NCBI GenBank assembly: GCA_016125265.1 | Contig: WGMC01000016.1 | Span: 62,001 to 126,000 of the forward strand | DNA length: 64,000 nucleotides | Direction of reading: 5' to 3' | Source of the DNA: Planctomycetaceae bacterium | GTDB lineage: Bacteria > Planctomycetota > UBA1135 > GCA-002686595 | Shown: positions 27,150 through 35,113 of the stretch, piece after piece | Position numbering within the stretch: position 1 is the stretch's first letter | Layout: every line of letters starts with the position of its first letter | Position numbers and translations under genes: made by a program | Notes under the pieces: generated by a model | The model's database searches: none | The model's input: the letters and a program-made list of their open reading frames with translations, nothing else | What the model was told of the DNA's origin: nothing

Positions 27150-28541
27150 TCAGCCGCTGCCGAGCATAGCCCGCAGTGCGGGTTCGAGTTCGGGCCAGCG
27201 CCAGCGGTGGCCGCGTTCGAGCAGGCGGGCGGGTACGACGCGGCCGCTCGACAGCAAGAGGGCGTCGGCCAGTTCGCCCAGGGCGAGGCGCAGAGCGAAG
27301 GCGGGGGTGGGCACGAAGGAGGGGCGCGATAGAGCGCGACCCAGAGCGCGCGCGAAGTCGGCTTGGCGCACTGGCTCGGGAGCAACGGCGTTGTACGGAC
27401 CCGAGAAGCTGGTGTCCGTGAGCGCCGCGAGCACCAACTCGAGCACGTCGTCCAGGGCAATCCAGCTCCACCACTGTTTGCCCGAACCGAGTGGTCCGCC
27501 TAGTCCTAGTTTCGCGGGCAGCAGCATCTCCTTGAGCGCGCCGCCACGCGGGTCGAGCACGATGCCGAACCGCAAATGCACCAGCCGGATGCCCGCATCG
27601 CGCACGGGGCGCGCGGCGTCTTCCCATTCGGCGGCCACTTCCGCCCGGAAGCCGTTGCCAACCGCGCTTTCCTCGGTCAGGACCTCTTCGCCGCGTTCGT
27701 CGTAGTAACCCGCCGCGGACGCGCCGACGAACACCGACGGCGGACGGTCCAGCCCCACGAGCGCTTCCGCCAAGAGGCGAGTGCCCTGCACACGGCTCTC
27801 GCGGATCGCGCGTTTTTTGCGCGCGCTCCAGCGGCCGCCCGCGATGCTCTCGCCGGCAAGGTGCACGACTCCGTCGAACCCCTCGAGTGCCGCCCGGTCG
27901 ATGGTGCCCGCCGCGGGGTCCCAGGTGGGTCCGCGACCGCCGGAGCGCGACAACGGTGCGACGGTGTGGCCGCCGGTGGTGAGGAACGCGCTGAGGCTCG
28001 AACCCACGAGCCCGCTCGCGCCGGTGATGAGGATGCGCATGGTGCTTTGCCCTCGCGAGGAGAGTGCCTTTGCGGCCCTTTGGTGGGCCAAGAGATCGAA
28101 AACCGTGGTGGCGTGGCGCCATTCGAACATGCGGTCCAGCTTGCTGCGCACGAAAGAACCGGCGAAGAAACCGCCCAGGGGCGCCGCGGGAAGCGCGTAC
28201 TCGACACGGTCAGTGAGGCGCGAACGCCCCGAGCCCGCTTCCTCGAAGATGTGTTGGTGGTGCCAATGCGCAAAGGGACCGCGCTCTTGCACGTCCTCGA
28301 AACGCGCGGGTGGCTCGCACACCGTGTGGCGCGCGAGCCACGAAAGCGCGAGCGGCGGCTTGCCCGTCACCAGTTCCACGGTGGCACCTGCTTCGATGCC
28401 GTCGCCGGTGCGCGCGCGCACGGAAACGGGCTCGAAGGGCGGCACCAATCGCTCGAACGCGCCCTCGCGGCCGTGCCACGCAAAGGCCTCTTCCCGCGGC
28501 ACGGGCAGATCCACGCCGCGCTCGAACACCTGATGCCCCAT
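27150..28541 (-). CDS. SRPBCC domain fused to TIGR01777/YfcH-type sugar-nucleotide epimerase-like protein
   Basis: A 463-residue fusion. Residues 1-150 form a START/SRPBCC-like ligand-binding domain (QVFERGVDLPVPREEAFAWHGREGAFERLVPPF). From about 167, MRILITGASGLVGSSLSAFL is a Rossmann NAD(P) site (GxxGxxG), followed by VVHLAGESIAGGRWS, RESRVQGTRLL, SVFVGASAAGYYDERGEE and RFGIVLDPRGGALKEMLLP. This is the standard signature set of the TIGR01777 (YfcH / SDR39U1) family of atypical SDRs. The same fusion order is known in other bacteria. It starts 9 bp after the upstream SDR stop. The stop codon plus following bases read TAGGCT, so an internal promoter 6 nt before this ATG is also conceivable. 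Confidence 0.9.
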   Translation of the reverse strand: MGHQVFERGVDLPVPREEAFAWHGREGAFERLVPPFEPVSVRARTGDGIEAGATVELVTGKPPLALSWLARHTVCEPPARFEDVQERGPFAHWHHQHIFEEAGSGRSRLTDRVEYALPAAPLGGFFAGSFVRSKLDRMFEWRHATTVFDLLAHQRAAKALSSRGQSTMRILITGASGLVGSSLSAFLTTGGHTVAPLSRSGGRGPTWDPAAGTIDRAALEGFDGVVHLAGESIAGGRWSARKKRAIRESRVQGTRLLAEALVGLDRPPSVFVGASAAGYYDERGEEVLTEESAVGNGFRAEVAAEWEDAARPVRDAGIRLVHLRFGIVLDPRGGALKEMLLPAKLGLGGPLGSGKQWWSWIALDDVLELVLAALTDTSFSGPYNAVAPEPVRQADFARALGRALSRPSFVPTPAFALRLALGELADALLLSSGRVVPARLLERGHRWRWPELEPALRAMLGSG

Positions 28542-28550
28542 GGAGGCAGC

Positions 28551-29303
28551 CTAACGCGCGCGGGCGCCCGATAGACCACCATCGACACCCAGGATCTGTC
28601 CGGTGACCCAATCGTTGGTGGGATCCAGCAACCAAATCACGGCGCTGGCCACGTCCTCCGGGCGCCCCACACGGCCCAGGGGGTGCATCGATTCGCTGGC
28701 CTTGCGGCCCGCTTCGCTGGCGAGGATGCGCGCCGCAAGGAGTGTTTCGACGAGTCCCGGCGCCACCGCGTTCACACGCAGTCCTTTGGATGCGTAGGTG
28801 GCCGCGGCCGAGCGCACCAAGCCGATCACGCCGGCTTTGGCGGCGGAAATCGCCTCGTGGTTCGCGAGCCCCGTCTGCGCGGCGGCCGAGCTCATCAGCA
28901 CCAGCGAACCGCCCTCCTTGGTCATGAGCCGCCCCGCCGCGCGCGCCGCGTGGAAGGCGGTGTGCAGATTCTGCCGCAGCACCTCCTGCCATTCGTCGAG
29001 TTTGGTCAGGTGCGCCGGTTTGAGCAGGATCGAGCCCGCCAGGCACACGATGCCGTCCAACTTGCCCAGCTCCTCCTGGGCCTGGGTCGCCACACGGTCG
29101 AAGGCGTCGCCATCTCCCGCGTCGAAGGTCGCCATCGGCGCGCCCCATCGGCTGGCCAGGGGCTCGAGCCGCGCCCCGTCCCGGGCTGCCACGAACAGCT
29201 TGGCGCCACGCGACCAGAGCCGCTCACCGACCACCTTGCCAATGCCACCGCTCGCACCCACCAATAGGTAGGCACGCCCTTCGAATGCGTCGCCGCTTTC
29301 CAT
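28551..29303 (-). CDS. Short-chain dehydrogenase/reductase-like protein lacking the catalytic Tyr
   Basis: A 250-residue classical-SDR-size protein. The nucleotide site LLVGASGGIGKVVGERL, the DAGDGDAF acidic segment, VCLAGSIL at the NNAG position and VLMSSAAAQTG with the catalytic Ser are all present, as is VNAVAPGLVETLL. At the Y-x-x-x-K position, however, the sequence is AISAAK: the lysine is kept but the tyrosine, 13 residues after the Ser, is Ile (codon ATT). Some SDR subfamilies with HEAI(A/S)AAK are known to me from general sequence experience, so this may be a stable non-canonical group. It forms a two-gene unit with the SRPBCC-epimerase fusion. I chose the ATG at 29303 because it directly precedes the first strand. 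Confidence 0.88.
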   Translation of the reverse strand: MESGDAFEGRAYLLVGASGGIGKVVGERLWSRGAKLFVAARDGARLEPLASRWGAPMATFDAGDGDAFDRVATQAQEELGKLDGIVCLAGSILLKPAHLTKLDEWQEVLRQNLHTAFHAARAAGRLMTKEGGSLVLMSSAAAQTGLANHEAISAAKAGVIGLVRSAAATYASKGLRVNAVAPGLVETLLAARILASEAGRKASESMHPLGRVGRPEDVASAVIWLLDPTNDWVTGQILGVDGGLSGARAR

Positions 29304-29419
29304 GCGCGCTTTTGGTCCGCGCGCGGCCCGCGCACCAGGGGCGCAGGCCGAAGTCCCGCCCGGCCGTCCGGTTCTGGGGCTCCCCGTCAACCCTGTGGAC
29401 CGAGGGCACCGGCGCGCCT

Positions 29420-29425
29420 TAGGCT
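29420..29425 (+). promoter_or_regulatory. Candidate -10 hexamer (TAGGCT) before the M14 carboxypeptidase
   Basis: TAGGCT ends 8 nt before the ATG at 29434, with a pyrimidine-rich spacer and no SD. It is identical in sequence and nearly so in spacing to the site before accC. Confidence 0.42.
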
Positions 29426-29433
29426 TCCGCCCC

Positions 29434-31146
29434 ATGCCCGCCCTCGACACCCTGCACCGCGGCTTCCGAAGCGAATACCTGTCCTACGCCGAGCTGACCG
29501 CCCAACTGGAGGCATGGGCCGCGGCCTACCCGCAGTGCACGCGCCTCAAGAGCATCGGCACGACGCCGCAAGGCCGCCAGATCTGGATGTTCAGCATCGG
29601 CGCGGACCTCAGCGCGCCCAAACCCGCGGCTTGGGTCGACGGCAACATGCACGCGGCCGAGTTGGCGGGTTCGTCGGTGGCGCTCGCCATTGCCGAGGAT
29701 GTGCTGCGTGTGCACCTCCGCGAGCCGGTGCCGCACGTGGCTGGCCCCGTGCAAGAGGCGCTGCGCCACATCCACATGCACGTGGTGCCGCGCATGTCGC
29801 CCGATGGAGCGGAAGCGGTGCTGACGACGGGAGCGTACGTGCGCTCGGTGCCGCGGGAAGCGCGCGCGAACCGCGAGGCTCCGCGCTGGCTCGCACACGA
29901 CATGGACGGCGATGGGTTGGCGCTGGTGATGCGCCAAGAGGATCCCACGGGCGAGTTCGTCGCGTCCAAGGTGCACCCGAACCTCTTGGTACCGCGGCGC
30001 ATCGACGACGTGGGCCCCTTCTACCGGCTGTACCCCGAAGGCACGATCGAGAACTTCGACGGCCACCACATCCCCGATCCCTACTTCCTTTCGGACAACG
30101 AGCCCGACCTCAACCGCAACTTCCCCTACCACTGGGCGCCGGAACCCGCCCAAGCCGGCGCTGGCCGTTACCCGTTGAGCGAGCCCGAATCGCGGGCCGT
30201 GGTGGAAGCCGCGACGGCGTTGCCGAACCTCTTCACGTGGCTCAATCTGCACACCTTCGGCGGTGTGCTGATTCGGCCCCTCGGCGCGGCACCGGACACG
30301 AAGTTGGCGCCCTTCGACCGCGCGCTCTTCCAACAACTGGAAGAGTGGGCGACGGAGTTGACCGGCTACCCGACGGTCAGCGGCTTCCACCAGTTCCTGT
30401 ACGAGCCCGAGAAGCCGCTGCACGGGGACCTTTCGGACTTCGCGTACCACCAGCGGGGTGCCTTCGCGTGGGTCTGCGAGCTGTGGGACATCTTCGAGCA
30501 GGCCGGCCTGCCCAAGCGCGAGCGTTTTGTGGACCGCTACACGCAACTCGATCGCGAGCACCTCGAGCAGCTCGCGGCCTGGGACAAACAACACAACCAC
30601 AGCAACATCGTGTTGCCCTGGCGCGCCTTCGAGCACCCGCAGCTCGGCAAGGTGGAAGTGGGAGGTGTGGACCCGCGTTTTGGCATCTGGAACCCGCCGC
30701 GCGACCGTTTGGCGGAGATCTGCCGGAGCCAAAGTGCGCTGTACCTGCGTGTGGCATCGCTGTGCCCGCGCGTCGAACTCGCCGAGCCCACGGTGGAACT
30801 ACTCGCGCCGGGTGTGCACCGCGTGACACTCGACGTGGTCAACCTCGGCTACCTGGCCACATACGGCCTCGAATCGTCCAAGCCGCTGTCTTGGAACGAA
30901 CCGCTGCACCTGGAAGCGGGTGGCAGGGGGCTGAAGGTGGAAGGCAACGACGTGCGCAAGAACCTCGGGCACCTCGAAGGCTGGGGCCGCGGTCGTTGGA
31001 GCGGCTCCCACGCACTCTTCTTCCCGCGCAGCCGCGGCAACTCGACCCGCACGCGTGTCAGCTTGGTGGTGCGCGGTTCGGGCGAACTGCGTGTGGTGGT
31101 GCGAAGCTGCCGCACGGGCGAGGTCGAACGCACGGTCCGGCTCTAG
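29434..31146 (+). CDS. M14-family zinc carboxypeptidase
   Basis: A 570-residue protein without a signal peptide. Zinc ligands are visible: HAAE in DGNMHAAELAGS (His and Glu of HxxE) and LNLHTFGG for the second His. DNEPDLNRNFPYHW supplies the substrate-binding Asn-Arg pair, and VCELWDIFEQAG supplies the C-terminal catalytic Glu position. Between them PDGAEAVLTTGAYVRS matches the M14 core. An extra C-terminal beta-sandwich domain of about 130 residues (ELAEPTVELLAPGVHRVTLDVVNLG ... VSLVVRGSGELRVVVR) follows, as in transthyretin-like CPD accessory domains. It would trim C-terminal residues from peptides. Location is uncertain given the missing signal. It ends on TAG sharing CTAG with the convergent gene's stop. 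Confidence 0.9.
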   Translation: MPALDTLHRGFRSEYLSYAELTAQLEAWAAAYPQCTRLKSIGTTPQGRQIWMFSIGADLSAPKPAAWVDGNMHAAELAGSSVALAIAEDVLRVHLREPVPHVAGPVQEALRHIHMHVVPRMSPDGAEAVLTTGAYVRSVPREARANREAPRWLAHDMDGDGLALVMRQEDPTGEFVASKVHPNLLVPRRIDDVGPFYRLYPEGTIENFDGHHIPDPYFLSDNEPDLNRNFPYHWAPEPAQAGAGRYPLSEPESRAVVEAATALPNLFTWLNLHTFGGVLIRPLGAAPDTKLAPFDRALFQQLEEWATELTGYPTVSGFHQFLYEPEKPLHGDLSDFAYHQRGAFAWVCELWDIFEQAGLPKRERFVDRYTQLDREHLEQLAAWDKQHNHSNIVLPWRAFEHPQLGKVEVGGVDPRFGIWNPPRDRLAEICRSQSALYLRVASLCPRVELAEPTVELLAPGVHRVTLDVVNLGYLATYGLESSKPLSWNEPLHLEAGGRGLKVEGNDVRKNLGHLEGWGRGRWSGSHALFFPRSRGNSTRTRVSLVVRGSGELRVVVRSCRTGEVERTVRL

Positions 31147-31805
31147 GTCGCGGCGGCGGCCGATGGTTCGGCGTGGACCTTGCGGTGCTCCAATCGGTGG
31201 GCCACCAGGTCCGTCGCGGTTTTGAGCACGACGAGCAGGGCCAACGCGGCGATGGGTTCACCGAGGGCGAGCACCAGACCGCCACCCGCGAGGATCACCA
31301 CGTGCAGCACCACCACACGGCCGTAGGGCCGGAACATCAGGAGCTGGGCCGTTGCGCGGCGGCGCTCGCCGCCCCGGAACCAGTGCACCACCAGCGAAAT
31401 CAGGTGGCTCGCCGCCAATCCCACCAACGCGAGCAAGGACACATCGGCGAGCGCGGGCACCGATAGCCCGCCCGAGGACCCGCCCCCCAAGACGGAGTCG
31501 CGGGAGAACAGCGACACCACGAACGTGCCGTGCACAAAGGTGAAGAGCCCATAGTGCACACAGAAGAACGGCACCAGGAAGAGTTTCGCGGGAAGAGGGA
31601 CCTTGTCCGTGGGCGCGACGGTCAGGAGGCGCACGACGTTGATCGCACCGAGGATCAAGTTCTCGAACCAGAACAGCGCCATCAGCTCGTAGACGCTCCA
31701 GTCGAGGAACAGGGCGCCAAAAAGCGGCACGAGGTTCGCAACGACGAGAGCAGCCGCCGTGACACGCAGGTTGGGGGCGCGGAACCGTTCGCCGGCGGAT
31801 TGCAT
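31143..31805 (-). CDS. DUF6498-like multi-spanning membrane protein
   Basis: A 220-residue protein with about six hydrophobic helices (VTAAALVVANLVPLFGALFLDW, LFLVPFFCVHYGLFTFVHGTFVV, LADVSLLALVGLAASHLISLVVHW, RVVVLHVVILAGGGLVLALG and others). The segment VYELMALFWFENLILGAINVVRLLTV resembles the conserved core of DUF6498 proteins, a family of unknown function. The ATG at 31805 starts MQSAGERFRAPNL, a short cytoplasmic tail before helix 1. Its stop (TAG on minus, 31143-31145) overlaps the convergent carboxypeptidase stop through the palindrome CTAG. Confidence 0.75.
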   Translation of the reverse strand: MQSAGERFRAPNLRVTAAALVVANLVPLFGALFLDWSVYELMALFWFENLILGAINVVRLLTVAPTDKVPLPAKLFLVPFFCVHYGLFTFVHGTFVVSLFSRDSVLGGGSSGGLSVPALADVSLLALVGLAASHLISLVVHWFRGGERRRATAQLLMFRPYGRVVVLHVVILAGGGLVLALGEPIAALALLVVLKTATDLVAHRLEHRKVHAEPSAAAAT

Positions 31806-31963
31806 GGCGGGAGTAGAACGCCCGCCCCCCCCAGAGTGTGGGAAAAAGTTCGGCCTCCGGCCGAGGACTTCCCGCACTCTGCCGCACCAGCACCGCTAGG
31901 CGCTGGGCCAGGCGGCACCGGACAGGGCCGTCGCTCCAGCCAAGCCGATTTTTTCTCGGCCTG

Positions 31964-33547
31964 TCAGACTAGATCGCAGCGCCGGTAGTAGCGCGAAAGG
32001 ACGACGGCGAGCAGCGAGAAGCCCAATACCAGGGCTCCGATCAGGCAGAGGCTCACCTGCCACCAGGAGTTCCATAGGTCTGCATCGGCCCAATGCTGGA
32101 GGCTGCCTGCGCTCGCGAACAGCAGAACCATGCCCAAGACCAGCAGGCCAAAACTCGTCCAGCGCCGACCGCGCCTCAACCGGTCCCGTGTCCACAGAGA
32201 GAGCAAGAGGTAGGGCACGAAGAGGGCGCACTGCACGAGGAACAGCCTCAGGATGGGCGGTACTCCAGGCGCCGAATCCACGCCCAAGAGCGGCAAGATC
32301 CAGACCCTGGCGAGCAGCGCCACCCCTGCGAACAGCGCTAGGTAGACGGCGAGCGTGCGCGCCGCCACGAGCATCGTCAGGGAAGCGCGCTGCCGCCGTG
32401 CAATCGGGTACGGAAAGCGTCCAAGCAGCGGCGCCGAGGCTTGCAGGGCGACCACGACGACGCTGCCGCCGACGATCAAGAGCGCCCCACGCAGGGCGGA
32501 TTCAAACGCAAGGTCGAGCCCACCCCTCACTCCGCCAAGCAGGTCGCGCGCCGTACTTCCGGTCGCTTCGATCCCAAGGACGGAAATCGTCCCTTCCACC
32601 CCGAACAGAGTCTTCAAACTCGATTCCACGAAGCAGGCTGCAAACGCGCCAGCGGCCAACCAGAAAAGCCCAGAGTCCTTGCCTAGGGAGCGCCGCAGCG
32701 TGTGCTGCTCGAAGCGGTGGGCCGTCCACCAGCCGCGCACGCTGCCGCCACTTGCGCCGGCAGGCAGTCGGAGTCCCCCGTCCCCCAAGAGTTCCACTTT
32801 GGCTCCGCGGCCGCCGGTGAGTCCGGAAAGGAACTGAAACGTGGTGGGCATGCCGAGCTTCGCCACACGCTCGCACAGGCGCGGATGGAATCGAGTCCAG
32901 GTCCCGGCCGAGCCGAGCATGGCGATCGCAGTCCCGGCGACTGCGGAGTCACTCGCCAGGTTCAAGATCGGGAGGGCCACATAGGCGAGCCCCAGGAACA
33001 GCGCAAAGAACACGAGCCCTAAGAACCGCGGGCCGAGTTGGGCACGCAGCCAGGCTCCCGCGGGATACCCGAGCAGAGCCAAAGCCACAAAGCCGAGCAA
33101 CGTCGGGCGCGTGCCCTCGGTTGGCCCGAGCAGCAGACTCTGTGGCGAACTGACGAAGTACCCCAACACGCCGAGCACGACGGCCACGAGCAGCGCAAGG
33201 GTCGAAGCCGCTGCACCGGTGCGCTGGGCGATCGCCGGCAATCGATTCGTCAACGGGCGGCGTAGCAGCTCTTGGATCGCCTCGGAGACGACCACTCCAC
33301 ACATAGCAGGCAGCGCGAAGACCACGAGGGCGACCACCAGCCCATTGAAATAGCGCTGTTCCTCGGCATTGCCGTAGCCTCCGGAACCGAAGCGCACCAT
33401 CGCTGCCATCCAGCCTGCGCCCAACGTCCAGGCCGCCGCGCCCAGCACGACGACGAGGGTGCGCGGGGAGGCGACCAAGCGGACCAGCGAGAGGGTATCC
33501 GCGGTGGAGAGCCGCGGAATCCACGTGGAGTTCGATGGGCCGCTCAC
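31964..33547 (-). CDS. ABC transporter permease of a YtrA-type operon
   Basis: A 527-residue protein with roughly ten to twelve membrane helices in two bundles separated by a soluble loop (about residues 230-290). It starts at GTG, overlapping the ATPase stop as GTGA. Typical helices are TLVVVLGAAAWTLGAGWMAAM, FNGLVVALVVFALPAMCGVVVSEAIQELL, ALRGALLIVGGSVVVVALQA and VSLCLIGALVLGFSLLAVVL. There is no binding-protein-dependent EAA loop, which fits an exporter of the kind encoded beside GntR/YtrA regulators (envelope stress, antibiotic or peptide efflux). The substrate is unknown. A small hairpin with a T-rich loop lies just beyond the stop (about 31949-31965). Confidence 0.84.
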   Translation of the reverse strand: MSGPSNSTWIPRLSTADTLSLVRLVASPRTLVVVLGAAAWTLGAGWMAAMVRFGSGGYGNAEEQRYFNGLVVALVVFALPAMCGVVVSEAIQELLRRPLTNRLPAIAQRTGAAASTLALLVAVVLGVLGYFVSSPQSLLLGPTEGTRPTLLGFVALALLGYPAGAWLRAQLGPRFLGLVFFALFLGLAYVALPILNLASDSAVAGTAIAMLGSAGTWTRFHPRLCERVAKLGMPTTFQFLSGLTGGRGAKVELLGDGGLRLPAGASGGSVRGWWTAHRFEQHTLRRSLGKDSGLFWLAAGAFAACFVESSLKTLFGVEGTISVLGIEATGSTARDLLGGVRGGLDLAFESALRGALLIVGGSVVVVALQASAPLLGRFPYPIARRQRASLTMLVAARTLAVYLALFAGVALLARVWILPLLGVDSAPGVPPILRLFLVQCALFVPYLLLSLWTRDRLRRGRRWTSFGLLVLGMVLLFASAGSLQHWADADLWNSWWQVSLCLIGALVLGFSLLAVVLSRYYRRCDLV

Positions 33548-34449
33548 GGCCGACGTTCCCCCACGAGCAGGGGAAAGATGTGTTCCAGGTCCAAGTGCTT
33601 CGTTTCCACATCGGCGCCGTAGCGGCGCGCGAACTCCTGCCGGTCGCGCTCCCCCGCGCGCACGGCCAACCGCGCCCGTCGGCCTTCGCCCTCGCGCACG
33701 AGCACGAAGGTTTCGGGGAACTCGCGCGGGAGGTCACTCTCGCGGGCGGTGACCACCCACTCGGCGTAGGACTCCTTCAGGTCATCGAGCGCCGCATCCG
33801 CGACGACCTTGCCGCGGTCGAGGCACAGCACACGGTCCACGATTTTCTCCACGTCGAAGAGGCCGTGGCTCGAGATCACCACAGTGGTGCCGTCCTCGAC
33901 GACACGCTCGAGAATCAGATCCAGGGCTTCGATGCGCGCCAGGGGATCGAGCGCGGACACGGGCTCGTCCAGCAACAACAATCTGGGCCGATGGCACACG
34001 GCCAGCAACAACGCGAGTCGCTGCTGCATGCCCTTCGACAAGCTGCCCACACGCTTGTTGTCGGTCAGTTCGAGGCGTTGGCGCAGGTCTCGCTCCAACG
34101 CGCGATCCCAACGCGGTTGGAACGACGCCACATAGCGCACGTGCTGCTCGACGGTTAGCCAGTCGAGCAGTTCTGCCGCCTGATCGACGTAGCCGAGGTG
34201 CGCGAGTTCGCCGGCGCCCAGTTCGTGTGCCCGGACTCCCAACGTGTGGCAGGTGCCTGCGGTCGGCACCACCAGGCCCGCCGCGATCTGCAACAAGGTG
34301 GTCTTTCCCGCGCCGTTGGTGCCGACGAGGCCCGTGCTGGAGCCGGCGGGCGGCTCGAAGCGCACCGCGGCCAACGCGCGAGTGTCGCCGTAATCCTTGG
34401 TCAATCCTTCGGCAAGCAGGGGTGCTGCCGTGTCCGCTTGGTTGTTCAT
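33544..34449 (-). CDS. ABC transporter ATP-binding protein (YtrB-like)
   Basis: A 301-residue ATPase. Walker A is VGTNGAGKTTLLQIA, the Q-loop region is GYVDQAAELLDWLTVEQHV, the signature region is VGSLSKGMQQRLALLLAV (SKGMQ, the variant typical of drug/YtrB-type exporters), Walker B is RLLLLDEPVSALDPLAR and the H-loop is VVISSHGLFDVEKI. A C-terminal extension of about 75 residues follows the nucleotide-binding domain. The ATG overlaps the GntR stop (ATGA), and its own stop overlaps the permease GTG, so regulator, ATPase and permease are translationally coupled. It powers the adjoining permease. Confidence 0.93.
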   Translation of the reverse strand: MNNQADTAAPLLAEGLTKDYGDTRALAAVRFEPPAGSSTGLVGTNGAGKTTLLQIAAGLVVPTAGTCHTLGVRAHELGAGELAHLGYVDQAAELLDWLTVEQHVRYVASFQPRWDRALERDLRQRLELTDNKRVGSLSKGMQQRLALLLAVCHRPRLLLLDEPVSALDPLARIEALDLILERVVEDGTTVVISSHGLFDVEKIVDRVLCLDRGKVVADAALDDLKESYAEWVVTARESDLPREFPETFVLVREGEGRRARLAVRAGERDRQEFARRYGADVETKHLDLEHIFPLLVGERRP

Positions 34450-34865
34450 CGACGCGGCTCCTCGGTCGAACGGGTCGTTTGGCTGCGGGCCTGCAACAGG
34501 AGGCGCGCGTAGAGCGCGAGGGCCTCCGCATCGCCGAGCCCGAGTTGCAGCGCTCCCAAGGCAGCTGGCTCCAAAAGTCCCGCGAGGGCGCGCTCCTTCG
34601 CCTCGGCCTCGCGCTCCGCTGCGCGCGTTGCGACCACGTGGTTGAGACCAAGGCGCCGTTCGAGCACCCCCTCCCGCTCCAGTTCCGCGTAGGCCTTGCT
34701 GATCGTCATGGGATTGATGCCTTGCTGGGCAGCCAGGGTCCGTGTGGAGGGCAGCTCCGCCCCCTCCGCCAGTACCCCCGTCGCCACCTGGAAACGGATC
34801 TGGTCCACCAGTTGGCGGTAGACCGGCGTGCCGGAGTTGCGGTCGATGAGGAGGAGGAGGTCCAC
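34446..34865 (-). CDS. GntR-family (YtrA subfamily) transcriptional regulator
   Basis: A 139-residue protein. The winged-helix domain PVYRQLVDQIRFQVATGVLAEGAELPSTRTLAAQQGINPMTISKAYAELEREGVLERRLGLNHVVA is intact. Only a short helical tail follows instead of a large effector domain, which defines YtrA-type GntR proteins. I chose the GTG at 34865 because it gives the family-typical start VDLLLLIDRNSGTPVYRQ. Longer starts (GTG 34913, TTG 34916) would place the reading frame across the palindromic operator. YtrA-type regulators normally repress their own ABC operon, and the effector here is unknown. Confidence 0.92.
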   Translation of the reverse strand: MDLLLLIDRNSGTPVYRQLVDQIRFQVATGVLAEGAELPSTRTLAAQQGINPMTISKAYAELEREGVLERRLGLNHVVATRAAEREAEAKERALAGLLEPAALGALQLGLGDAEALALYARLLLQARSQTTRSTEEPRR

Positions 34866-34889
34866 GTGGGGGTCGACAGGGCTGGCGCC

Positions 34890-34915
34890 TGGTGTATTGC
34901 CACCGATATACACCA
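34890..34915 (-). promoter_or_regulatory. Palindromic operator of the GntR/ABC operon
   Basis: Perfect 8-bp inverted arms TGGTGTAT (34890-34897) and ATACACCA (34908-34915) are separated by 10 bp. They lie 24 bp upstream of the chosen GTG and overlap a TATA-like stretch on the minus strand that could be the -10 box. GTGTA/TACAC half-sites are usual for YtrA-type repressors, so autoregulation by repressor binding over the promoter is the natural reading. Confidence 0.62.
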
Positions 34916-35053
34916 ATGCGCCCCGTTCCCGGGGGCATTTCCGGCCGGTGTGGATTCCCGGGGTCCCGCGCCTCTGGCGCGCCCGTTACCGACGGTCCGG
35001 AATGTCGGCGCTAGGCTCGCCCGGCAAGGGCCTCCGACCCGGCCGTCGCCCCC

Positions 35054-35113
35054 ATGCACGAACGCGCCATGCCCCAACGCGCCATGCACGAACGCGCCAT
35101 GACCCAACGCAGC
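35054..35113 (+). repeat. 15-bp in-frame tandem repeat carrying four ATG codons
   Basis: Four consecutive 15-bp units of the type ATGCACGAACGCGCC / ATGCCCCAACGCGCC, each beginning with ATG in the same frame (35054, 35069, 35084, 35099). The fourth unit runs into the anchor helix of the following protein. Unit number can vary without breaking the frame. Confidence 0.9.

Noticed and set aside
29302..29433. Upstream extension of the M14 carboxypeptidase frame
   Set aside because: It would overlap the divergent SDR start region, and its residues have no signal-peptide or domain character; the ATG at 29434 follows a TAGGCT box.
31949..31965. Stem-loop with T-rich loop (GCCGA ... TCGGC) as a Rho-independent terminator
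   Set aside because: The T run is in the loop and not after the stem on either strand, so it does not have terminator form.
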